A DNA stretch of 64,000 bases from Paramacrobiotus metropolitanus (Eukaryota; Tardigrada; Eutardigrada; Parachela; Macrobiotidae), in assembly GCF_019649055.1 (NCBI RefSeq), contig NW_026570255.1:992001-1056000 (forward strand), in the 5' to 3' direction. Shown piece after piece: positions 10,881 to 18,926 of this stretch (the first letter of the stretch is position 1; each line of letters opens with the position of its first letter). Under the pieces are notes generated by a model, which saw nothing but the letters and a program-made list of their open reading frames with translations, did not search any database and was not told the origin of the DNA. The position numbers were made by a program, and so were the translations under genes.

Positions 10881-13084
10881 TTACGAACTTGACCAGACCA
10901 CCTCGGTAGTGAATATGTCCTTAATTACCGCGCGATACATAAGATACTGCGCCATTCGTGACAGCCGCTCCACTTCCACGAACTCCAAGGGATCATCCCC
11001 AGCAGGAAACGGTTTTAAATAGCTGGAAGTTTCTCTCGGATCCTGACTCTGACGTATACGTGCAATCTGTAAAACGGTACACTTATAGCATAATATTCAA
11101 ATACACAAAAAGGAGAAATGACAGGTAACAGTACAGCTGCTCTCAGTCAAGCACTCTTGGCAAAGACATTCTGCCACTTTTGTACGTTTATATCAAAAAT
11201 TTATACTTCTATTAATAACCATCTGTACCCAATACAGCTGCTTGTGCAAACGGCAATTTTCATAACGTTTCTTGATCGCATCGGTCACAACGTCCCTTTG
11301 TTTGTCGTCCAGCAGTGGACAGCCCTGTTCAATCATGTCCCACCAGTCGGCGACCGTCAAGCGACGACAGTTGCGCATCCGCCCGAATGGAATGCGGATT
11401 TTGATTGGTCTTATGCCATCCGCAGGTAAGCAGCAGGTCAGCAGGTAAAACCGGATATCAGCCAAGACCTTCTGCAGACCGCATGACAAATCGTCAGTCT
11501 GCTGACCGATTAAATGGTTACCCGATAATTTGATGATCGCTAACTTGCTGAATGACAGTTTGCTAAGCCCGGTATTTTACTGACGACAATCTGTTAACTT
11601 AAGGGATTTGGCCCTTAACATCATTTTGGTACCGAACCAGCTTTCTACCATTTTTTTAAAATTTGCAAATGAATTTCAAAGGTTTTAAAAATTGATTTAA
11701 AATTTGAAAAAAAATGGTAGAAAGCTGGTTCGGTGCCAAAACGATCTTCACACTAATGTGCGTTTTCGTGCAAATTTGAAGAGCATCGGTTCATAATGAG
11801 ACTTTTGGTACACCTCCGCGCGTTTAAACTTATGAAATTTTATTTCACTACTAACTCCCGAACCCGATGTTGCCCACGCAAACGGATTTCACGCCCACGT
11901 ATACAAATCCTTTGGCTCCAAAATGCCATAAAGCAATGCAAAAAAGTGTTTATGAGTGCGCGACAGCGAAAGTTCCCGTGTATGTGCCCGAATATGGTAT
12001 TATGTACCGGGCCAAATCCCTTAAGAAAATATAATGAAACTTAAAATTTTAAACGAAATATCAGAATGGATAAGAATAAAGAAAGCATAAATAAATATAA
12101 GAAAGAATTAGAAACAGTCGATATCAAGCATTACCGAGCAAAAGAATATATAAGAAACCAAGAAAACACCCAAAAATCTAAGAACCCTTGAAACCAGAAG
12201 TTGTCGATCCAGAAAATAATTGTGCAAAAATTCAGTCAGCAAAATAGTCGAAAAGCGATTTGTCGGTCAGAAGGTTGTTGGAATCAATAATATGTCGGTC
12301 AGCAAATTGCCGGTAAGCAGAACTGAGGTCAATGAATTGACATCCAATGTAATTCATTGACCGGTTGGCTAATTTGTACGGTTGGCTATTTTTTTTACTT
12401 TTGGCTAATTTGTACAGCAATGATTACATGGATGTTTGTTACCTGGAATCGTTGGTCGTTTGCATAGCAGCTTTTCCAATGCTTAAGACTGCACAGAATA
12501 CGTAACTGGCCGCCGACGTGGTCAACCATAGAGACTCTGGACTCCTGCCGACCGTAGTACAAATTCCACTCCCGGATCAGCGCGTCGACCTCTTCTGACG
12601 AAAGGAGGCTTAACTCCTTATCCAGGGGCACGCTGCACCGGACAAACGTCCCTGGTTCAACGCATTCACCCTGGCGACGTTCGACAGAGTCAATCGGCCA
12701 GCGCAGTCGCTCAATGGGGACGATATCGGTGCACGGAACTTCACTGTCTGGATTTCTCCACTGTACAATGACTGCCCCGCAGTACAGATTCCTCTGACCG
12801 TCGCCCACTTTGATCAGTTCAGCGTCCAGCCAAATCCACGGACCCGATGGGGTCTCCGGTACCAGCACTTGCACGGGAACTTTCTCACTCTGCTTCTGAA
12901 TCTTGACCAGTTCGCATTCGTTGATCGGACAGTAATAAAAGACGCTACCGAAAGGGAACAATTCGCGGTGCCGATGGGGACAGAGAAGGTCGACGAAGAG
13001 GCCGCTGTCGGCCACGTCCACGACGCGGCCGAAACGCAAGAACCCATCGTCGCCCAGAACTTTCACGCAATTAAACCGGACCAT
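10881..13084 (-). CDS. Paralog 2 of the F-box-type gene, lacking the F-box
   Basis: Spliced model of 356 residues: exon 1 13084-12443 (214 codons, the same length as exon 1 of paralog 1, donor CAG|GTAACA), exon 2 11471-11229 (81 codons, acceptor GTCTGCAG, donor TGG|GTACAG), exon 3 11066-10881 (acceptor CGTTTTACAG, stop TAA). All junctions are phase 0. Residues 1-214 are very close to paralog 1. Exon 2 opens with the same KVLADIRFYLL but then diverges (TVADWWDMI..) and shows no F-box. Exon 3 (about 61 residues, rich in charged and hydrophobic residues) is unlike exon 3 of paralog 1. The function is unknown. If the N-terminal domain binds a target, this protein could compete with the F-box form (inference). 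The gene has lost its native upstream DNA: a giant LTR element begins about 118 bp above the ATG, in the same orientation. Confidence 0.65.
11603..12020. mobile_element. TTAA-flanked MITE (piggyBac-type) in intron 1 of paralog 2
   Basis: 418 bp with perfect 12-bp terminal inverted repeats GGGATTTGGCCC / GGGCCAAATCCC and TTAA on both sides (11599-11602 and 12021-12024). The homologous intron of paralog 1 has a single TTAA at 7688-7691 in the same context (GTTAACTTAAGAAAA), so both the insertion and the 4-bp target duplication are demonstrated. A subterminal inverted repeat of about 33 bp (11628-11660 against about 11708-11742, core GGTAGAAAGCTGGTTCGG) lets the left half fold. It has no transposase. 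TTAA targets are typical of piggyBac. Confidence 0.85.
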
Positions 13085-13201
13085 TTTTCTGGGGACGTCA
13101 ATAACTCGCTCGGTGTAGAAAAGAAAGGTCTGGATTGCCGATCGTCGCAACACGACCTTTACAGTCTAGTGAAAGGCAGTGAAAATCCCGGGCAATGCTA
13201 C

Positions 13202-13549
13202 TCTAAAGCTAGATCCTAAATGGATCCAGAGACAGAGACCTAAACGGGATAGATCCTGTGGAGCGAGCAAGGCGATCTGGATTGCGAGCTATGCGGAAAC
13301 ACAAAACGTCGCACCGCCACTTGCTAACTTTTTAATATTGACAATTCTGCAGCACAGAAAATCAACAATGATCGGCGCAGCTCGATCGTAAAATCGTAGA
13401 GCCAATTCTACAGTGTGCATCACTGTGCAGCACGTGCTATGCCGCGCCCACTAACACAACTCAAGCCAATCAGAGGCGAGACACAACACAGACACGTAAT
13501 CCATGGCGAGTAGCGTCACGAGTGTGAACGCTAGTGAACCCCGCTCACA
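13202..13549 (-). repeat. 3' LTR of the giant element
   Basis: Near-identical to 35824-36172. Read on the sense strand it begins TGTGAGCGGGG and ends CTAGCTTTAGA. It contains an inverted CCAAT box (GATTGGCTTGAG), a GGGCGCGG box and an E-box-like AGCACGTGC core, as expected for an LTR promoter. It reads toward the ATG of paralog 2, about 118 bp away. Confidence 0.92.
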
Positions 13550-13799
13550 TGCCTCTGGGTGGGATGCCGAGCTCCGTCGAGGCTCAGCATCCTCCGGAAT
13601 CCACGAAGAAGACGAAGGTCGCCGCTGTCTGTGCGTGCTCAAAAACATCAAATTCTCTTATCCATTTTATCACATCAATTCCAAATGCACAATGTGAATT
13701 AAAGAGATCTGTATCAAAATACTATTCCATATCAACTCTAATACAAAACAGATCAAAAAAGGATTAATCCAAATGTAGACTAGGATCCTCCATTTCTGA

Positions 13800-14940
13800 C
13801 TCGTAAAGGTCACAGGTCCTGTCCACCGTTTTCCACATTTTTGGCCCATTCCGCTCTGTTGAGCAATTCCGCGCATCCATAATGCGACTTTTCATCACAA
13901 TCCGCTTGAGAATCGACTGCGTATCAAGTACGACTTAGGAATACTGCTTCATCTTTGGAATATGGTGCGTATCAATTGTACGACTTTCAAATGAGATCCA
14001 TAAAGGTCATGGAGGGACGTCTTATAGACAAGCGTAGTTCGCTTCCTCCCTGATAAAGTCATCTTTCTGTGAAGATAATCCGGGATGTGCGACTCGTTTT
14101 GGGTTAATGGTCCCAAAAAGGTCATACGACTTGAATTCCCATACGGTGACTCTCTTGGGCGGTAATGATCCCAAAGGTCATCCAACTTCTCTTCAAACTT
14201 CGATTAAAGGTCATGGAGGAACTTAGCCAATTTTCTGCGGCCTTCAAGCACTTCTTTGCTTGCCTCCCTGGTAAAGATTACGATTTGACCTTTTCGTCGC
14301 ACATCCAACTTCAATATGCCTCGAGCGGCCAGAGTGCCGGCAAGGTTTACCGTAACATCTCTGATGGGGCCGGCTGACTACCGCATTAAATTTACCCCAT
14401 GAATTTCCACATAACATCTTTCACTCTTGTTCGCCGCTTGTAGCTAGTCTTCGTCTCGAGAGATCCGGCTAAATTTCCGTAGTTTCTCTCGTTAAGTTCT
14501 GACACTGAATCGCTTGGAGAGATGGCCGGCATAGTTTACCGTAGCAACTCTAATGAGGCCGGCTGGCTGCCGCATTAAGTTCACCCCATTTAAATTCCAC
14601 CTGTTGTCTTTCTCTTTTTCGCCGCTTGTGGCCCACTTTTGTATTCAAGAGATCCGGCTTGATTACCGTAGTTTCTCTTGCCAATTTATAACACTGAGTC
14701 GCAAAGACGAGAGAGCCGGCTAGCTGCCGTAACAACTCCCTTGGGGCCGGCTTTAGAGACCGAATCAATTTAAACCCCATTAAATGCTCCACATGGTTTC
14801 TTTCAGGCAATTCTGTGCTATAAACGCTGCAAACAACAATACACAAATGCATTAATGTTAATATGTCACGTCGCCCTTATACAACACCATTTTTCATTCT
14901 TGTGACGTACCGACAATTGCCGTAGACGCCCTTTTAATAG
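13800..14940 (-). repeat. 3' noncoding part of the giant element with 188-bp tandem repeats
   Basis: Between the last 3' ORF and the 3' LTR lies noncoding DNA. At 14334-14522, 14523-14711 and 14712-14815 a unit of about 188 bp repeats 2.5 times (shared blocks: GGCCGGCTG.CTACCGCATTAA, TTCGCCGCTTGT, AGAGATCCGGCT). At 13800-14220 the 8-mer AAAGGTCA occurs about five times on the plus strand, that is TGACCTTT on the sense strand, the same orientation as in the 5' leader. Confidence 0.75.
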
Positions 14941-14960
14941 TGTGATCCTACCGATCGATA

Positions 14961-15443
14961 CTATTCCATTTCATTTGAATCCTCCTCCTCGCCGTCTCTT
15001 GGCGGGCGCTTCTTATTACTTCTCGGTTGGTTTTGGTCAGAGGTCCGGTCAATCGGTTCCGTGGGATCAACTGCCATGACCTTTCCCGGGTCAACTTCTC
15101 GCGGGCCGCGACCTTTTCCTTGGCGACTTCTTTTGACCGCCTCGACCCGATGGCGCGCATCATTTTCCTCCAACCGGAGTCTCCGGTTATTAGGGTCATC
15201 CGCCAATCGCCGTTGCACGTCAGCGAGATTATCGCGGAGTTGCTGGTTCCTTAGGCCGCGTCGTCCTATCTGGTTAGGAGCACGTTCTGGGCGTCGGCCG
15301 CCTTTGTTCACCAGAAATTCCGTTATGTAGACATCAACTCCGTCCACTGGTTCAACATAGTCGCTCCCCATGGTGTTTTTAATCCGATTGATTCTCTCTT
15401 CAACTTGGGAAGCATGGCGCTGTGTAAGGTTGCCCTTTTCCAT
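14961..15443 (-). CDS. 3' accessory ORF, basic, coiled-coil-like
   Basis: 160 codons in the last part of the element's 3' accessory region. The protein is rich in Arg, Asn, Gln and Glu with a likely helical stretch in the middle (NQQLRDNLADVQRRLADD) and an Arg/Lys-rich, then acidic tail (GEEEDSNEME). It resembles a nucleic-acid-binding tail. No family recognised. Confidence 0.5.
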   Translation of the reverse strand: MEKGNLTQRHASQVEERINRIKNTMGSDYVEPVDGVDVYITEFLVNKGGRRPERAPNQIGRRGLRNQQLRDNLADVQRRLADDPNNRRLRLEENDARHRVEAVKRSRQGKGRGPREVDPGKVMAVDPTEPIDRTSDQNQPRSNKKRPPRDGEEEDSNEME

Positions 15444-15649
15444 GCGTATTTTGAAACTTTTTCAACGCCTTGCGAGCCGTGTGGGCCATCCCGACATGTT
15501 CCATGGGTTCGCCCAGTTTCGCCACATGAGGTCGAAAGAGCGGTGGGATGTCGTCCTTCATGGTATTAGATACCAACTGATTCTGTGTCTTGTAATGTGC
15601 CAATCTCGCAGCGAAGACCTTCTGCCCCATCCTTCTTGCGGCATGGTCT

Positions 15650-16984
15650 CTAGGATTTACTTGTAATCCTATCGATGCTCTTGCTGCAAGCAACTTGAAG
15701 GCTGGATTCACATGTCGTAACACGAACTGAGCCACATATTCTTGTCATTCGGGATAGTCTCTGTAATAGAATCGTGTCCAGTGGTACATCCAGTAAACTC
15801 AGATCCAGTAGGCTATGTAGTCCGTTCCGTCGAATAGGGAGATAACAGTCCCTTACTGAATCGCGGGGAATGTATAACGGACGGAAAATTCCTTGTTCCA
15901 CCCCCTCTTTAATTTCTTTCGCATAGCCTGAATCGAATAAAAATTGACGCAACTGATTGAGAATTGTATGAATCTTATTCGCGTCCGCCGAATCATCTTC
16001 AATTCCCATGTATCGGCAAATTTCCGTCTTTTGTTCATCTGTGTCCCTCATATCGTATTCCATGTCGATTATGTCGGGGTGTCGATTATTGAATCTGGAA
16101 GTCGCTCGTCGATCAACTTCGCGACGTTCATCCGGTTCGCGCTGACCTTCTTGTGCGCTTCGTTCTCCTGATTCCGACTGCGGCGGTTCATTACTCGCCG
16201 GTGTAGCCGGTTGAAGGTCGCTGTCCAGAATTACGTTTCGTCGGTGCGTCACATTTGCTTGGAACGCTTCTGCGACTGAACTGGCTCCTTCCATCGGGTC
16301 ATCGTCCTGAGCAGCGCTAATAATTGGGTCCACCACGTGGACCGTTGACTCCATTCTTTGATACTTTGGAGGTGAATCTTCCCGTTCTGCGCTCGATGAC
16401 CTTTTACTTGTGCCAGATTCGAAACCCGCATAATACCTGGCTCTTTCCTGCCATCGTTTATCCTGTGGGTCTGGCGTTCGATTCCGCGTGTGTTCGCGTC
16501 TTTTGTCCCATGACCTTTCGGGTGTTAACATTCTGACATTGCGATTACGGAATCCAACTTCCATCGGGACCTGATGACCTTTCTTTTCAGGTTCCGTACG
16601 GTAAGTCTCCGTACACCGTCGTTCGTCGCGTTCTCTGGTCGCTGCCAAGATCTTTGCCGTATCTATTTTCCGTTGGATACTCGTTTCCGTTATCTCGTTG
16701 CTATGACGCACCCATCCTCTTCCGCCACGGTAATCTGTCATGAGAACGTTCGCGTGACCTTTCGCTGCGGTAATCCCGTGTCCTTTCCCGGGAGTGTTCA
16801 CGTGACCTTTCGGTTCGTCTTTCAGAAGTTTGTTCATGTTCCCGTGAATGTCCGCATGACCTTTCTCTATGCGGAGGCGAACGAGGTCGTGTAAACCCAT
16901 CATCTCGTCTGAATCCTCTGAGCGCCTGTAGGACATTGCTCTCGTTCTGACGGGATTTACGCAGCTCCTCCATACGTTCTTCAA
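15650..16984 (-). CDS. 3' accessory ORF with KGH motifs and charged, Arg-rich body
   Basis: 444 codons. The N-terminal third repeats the tripeptide KGH at irregular spacing (EKGHAD, PKGHVN, GKGHGI, AKGHAN, KKGHQV), each produced by the element-wide 8-mer AAAGGTCA read in one frame. The centre is rich in Arg, Glu and Ser with phosphorylation-like RTPDP and SPPKYQ. A more ordered segment follows (residues about 310-400). It is preceded and partly overlapped by the RS-domain ORF. No known family; it is not an envelope protein, since I see neither signal peptide nor membrane anchor. Confidence 0.5.
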   Translation of the reverse strand: MKNVWRSCVNPVRTRAMSYRRSEDSDEMMGLHDLVRLRIEKGHADIHGNMNKLLKDEPKGHVNTPGKGHGITAAKGHANVLMTDYRGGRGWVRHSNEITETSIQRKIDTAKILAATRERDERRCTETYRTEPEKKGHQVPMEVGFRNRNVRMLTPERSWDKRREHTRNRTPDPQDKRWQERARYYAGFESGTSKRSSSAEREDSPPKYQRMESTVHVVDPIISAAQDDDPMEGASSVAEAFQANVTHRRNVILDSDLQPATPASNEPPQSESGERSAQEGQREPDERREVDRRATSRFNNRHPDIIDMEYDMRDTDEQKTEICRYMGIEDDSADANKIHTILNQLRQFLFDSGYAKEIKEGVEQGIFRPLYIPRDSVRDCYLPIRRNGLHSLLDLSLLDVPLDTILLQRLSRMTRICGSVRVTTCESSLQVACSKSIDRITSKS

Positions 16985-17702
16985 CTGCCTTCTTTATGTA
17001 TGGTGCTGGAGCGAAACCCTTCTGTAGTCTCAGCTTTTCGCGTAACAGCGCATCGAATAAGTCCTGTTGCATGGCAGCCCGATCACTCGTCAGCGTGTCA
17101 ATTTGAATGATAAGCGACTGGCGTATCAGCTGTGCTTCGTCTTCGTTGAGGCTGGCTGTAGGTACGGTTGAACTCGACGGATTGGGCAGCGCCTCTCGTG
17201 CGGCCTGTTCGCTCGCCTTTTGATTCGCCGCATTGATCTTCGCCCGGAGTTCATCCTCCAACTGTTGCCGCCGCATCTTCTCCTGATCCTCCTCAAATTT
17301 CTTACGGTATGCGTCTGTTTGTGAACATTTCAACGGCTCCAAAGTCTCATCCCAGCCACTTTCGTTATTCCGGATCGCTTCACGGTAACGATCCTCTAGT
17401 AGCATTCGCTCTTCTACTGGGATGCTGCCGTAATTCCTCGCGCTAATGAGGTTTCGAAAAACATCCATGTTCCCCCGTTTAGCTTCCATAAGTCCCACGA
17501 GTGAAACGATGTGTGGGTCCCCCAACTTGTGAACACATGTGTAGCACGGGAACTTCTTATCGACCTTTCTGTTGTTGCGTAAGCAGTCCGGACACCTTGG
17601 GTTATAGCCCGTAGACTGATCGACGTCCGTTGGAAGTGTTCCCTGACTTCGTCGATTTGCTTGACCTTTCTGTGCCATCTTTCCGTTTATATTTGCAATC
17701 AA
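16701..17702 (-). CDS. 3' accessory ORF: zinc-ribbon-like N-terminus, coiled coil, RS tail
   Basis: 333 codons. Near residues 35-60 there is a four-cysteine arrangement, CPDC then FPCYTC, spaced about 14 residues apart with a nearby His, which looks like a small treble-clef or zinc ribbon. Residues about 130-270 are heptad-like and rich in Glu, Gln and Arg (coiled coil). The tail (about 275-330) is an RS/RE-rich domain (SERSRERSHDR and similar), as in SR splicing factors. I infer an RNA-binding or RNA-processing role in the element's life cycle. No homologue recognised. Confidence 0.55.
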   Translation of the reverse strand: MIANINGKMAQKGQANRRSQGTLPTDVDQSTGYNPRCPDCLRNNRKVDKKFPCYTCVHKLGDPHIVSLVGLMEAKRGNMDVFRNLISARNYGSIPVEERMLLEDRYREAIRNNESGWDETLEPLKCSQTDAYRKKFEEDQEKMRRQQLEDELRAKINAANQKASEQAAREALPNPSSSTVPTASLNEDEAQLIRQSLIIQIDTLTSDRAAMQQDLFDALLREKLRLQKGFAPAPYIKKAVEERMEELRKSRQNESNVLQALRGFRRDDGFTRPRSPPHRERSCGHSREHEQTSERRTERSREHSRERTRDYRSERSRERSHDRLPWRKRMGAS

Positions 17703-17997
17703 AACAATCCGTCATAGTAACCGTTCCGCGTAAACCGTTTCCATTCTTATCCATTATCAAGGCTTTTTTATCATTTTTACGCCTGTTCCGTTACTGAGCT
17801 GAGACTTTCCTAGCTCCTGTATCCCTCTCTATCGCGATAACGTGGTGACCTTTCTCACGTTATCATCTATATTGCACTTTCTGACTACTGTGACCTTTTC
17901 TATTAGTCGTAAAACTTTTCCCATTCGTTTTTAACTATTTTATGCTTTTCTGTAATGTGCAGGGTTCATTACTCGCTGCACATTACACCCGTCCCAT

Positions 17998-18255
17998 TCA
18001 TTCAGACTCCTTTGCCGGCGGTTTATACGGCTTGAAGTCAACTCGGCCATCCTGGTTAATATGAAGCACTTCATCTGTAATCAATGCTTCAACGGCATTC
18101 TTGATCCATTCTTTATCGTTCTCAATATTCAATTCTCCCAATTCATAATGGACGGCCATGAAGTTCGAAAGGTCATTCCATGACGCTCCATTGGTACCGC
18201 CGATGGCGTCCAAAGCCACATCTGTGATGGCTATCTTCCAGGCCTCTAGCTCCAT
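17998..18255 (-). CDS. 3' accessory ORF, winged-helix-like (linker-histone globular type)
   Basis: 85 codons. The pattern of an initial helix (WKIAITDVALDAI), GGTNGASWNDLSNFM, a second helix ending WIKNAVEALI, then VLHINQDGRVDF resembles the winged-helix fold of the linker histone H1/H5 globular domain: helix, Gly-Ser turn, helix, basic or acidic loop, recognition helix, beta hairpin. This is a fold-level guess from pattern only. If correct, the element carries its own DNA- or chromatin-binding module. Confidence 0.45.
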   Translation of the reverse strand: MELEAWKIAITDVALDAIGGTNGASWNDLSNFMAVHYELGELNIENDKEWIKNAVEALITDEVLHINQDGRVDFKPYKPPAKESE

Positions 18256-18548
18256 TTTCAGTCTGGGCGTGCGATCCTGGCCCTGTTTCGGAAGGTAGTA
18301 GATGATCTTGTTGTCTTTGTCGTATTTACATCCCAGTTTCCCTTCCTTATATGCTCGTTTCAGGACTCGTTTGGTCCTACTGAGTGATGACCTCCCGTTC
18401 GAATTTTCAGCGACAGGTCTGGGCCGAGCATTTCGCCTTCTCTAATGTTCTGAAGCGCCGCTTGGACTTCGCTCCATGTCCGGTTAGTCACATCCAACGG
18501 TGCACCTAGCGTGTAATCTGTCGGCTCTTTTGTTTTTATGGTGCTAGA

Positions 18549-18926
18549 TTACGTTTTCTGGGTGGATATTGCTGAGTCCGTTGGGTCAGTTGTCTCTGTT
18601 TCATCGATCCTCAACTTTGCCAACGAACTAGATGATGACTGAGCGGATTTCGGTTCATCGGTTTTCTCTTTCTGTGGCAAAGTCTCGTGGCCTCCCGCTT
18701 CACCTGCTGACTTCGACCGCTCTTTCTCAAAAGCCTCCTTCAATGGTGCGAACATTGATTTCTGGTACACCTGTCGCGCAGATGCACCTTCTGCTTCTGC
18801 CGCTGCCTTGTCCATTGGGAGCGTGACCTTTTCTTTCTCCCCTTTTTCTGAAGTCCCATGACCTTTCGGTTGAGTTTCTTCCGTCGCAGTTCCAGGTGTC
18901 TCTTGACCTTTAGGCTTTTCTGTCAC
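18549..18926 (-). CDS. 3' accessory ORF, low-complexity charged
   Basis: 125 codons, rich in Lys, Glu, Thr, Pro and Ser (PKGHGTSEKGEKEKVT), probably disordered. The 8-mer again supplies KGH and KVT. It directly follows the large 747-codon ORF and may function with it. No family recognised. Confidence 0.4.
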   Translation of the reverse strand: MTEKPKGQETPGTATEETQPKGHGTSEKGEKEKVTLPMDKAAAEAEGASARQVYQKSMFAPLKEAFEKERSKSAGEAGGHETLPQKEKTDEPKSAQSSSSSLAKLRIDETETTDPTDSAISTQKT

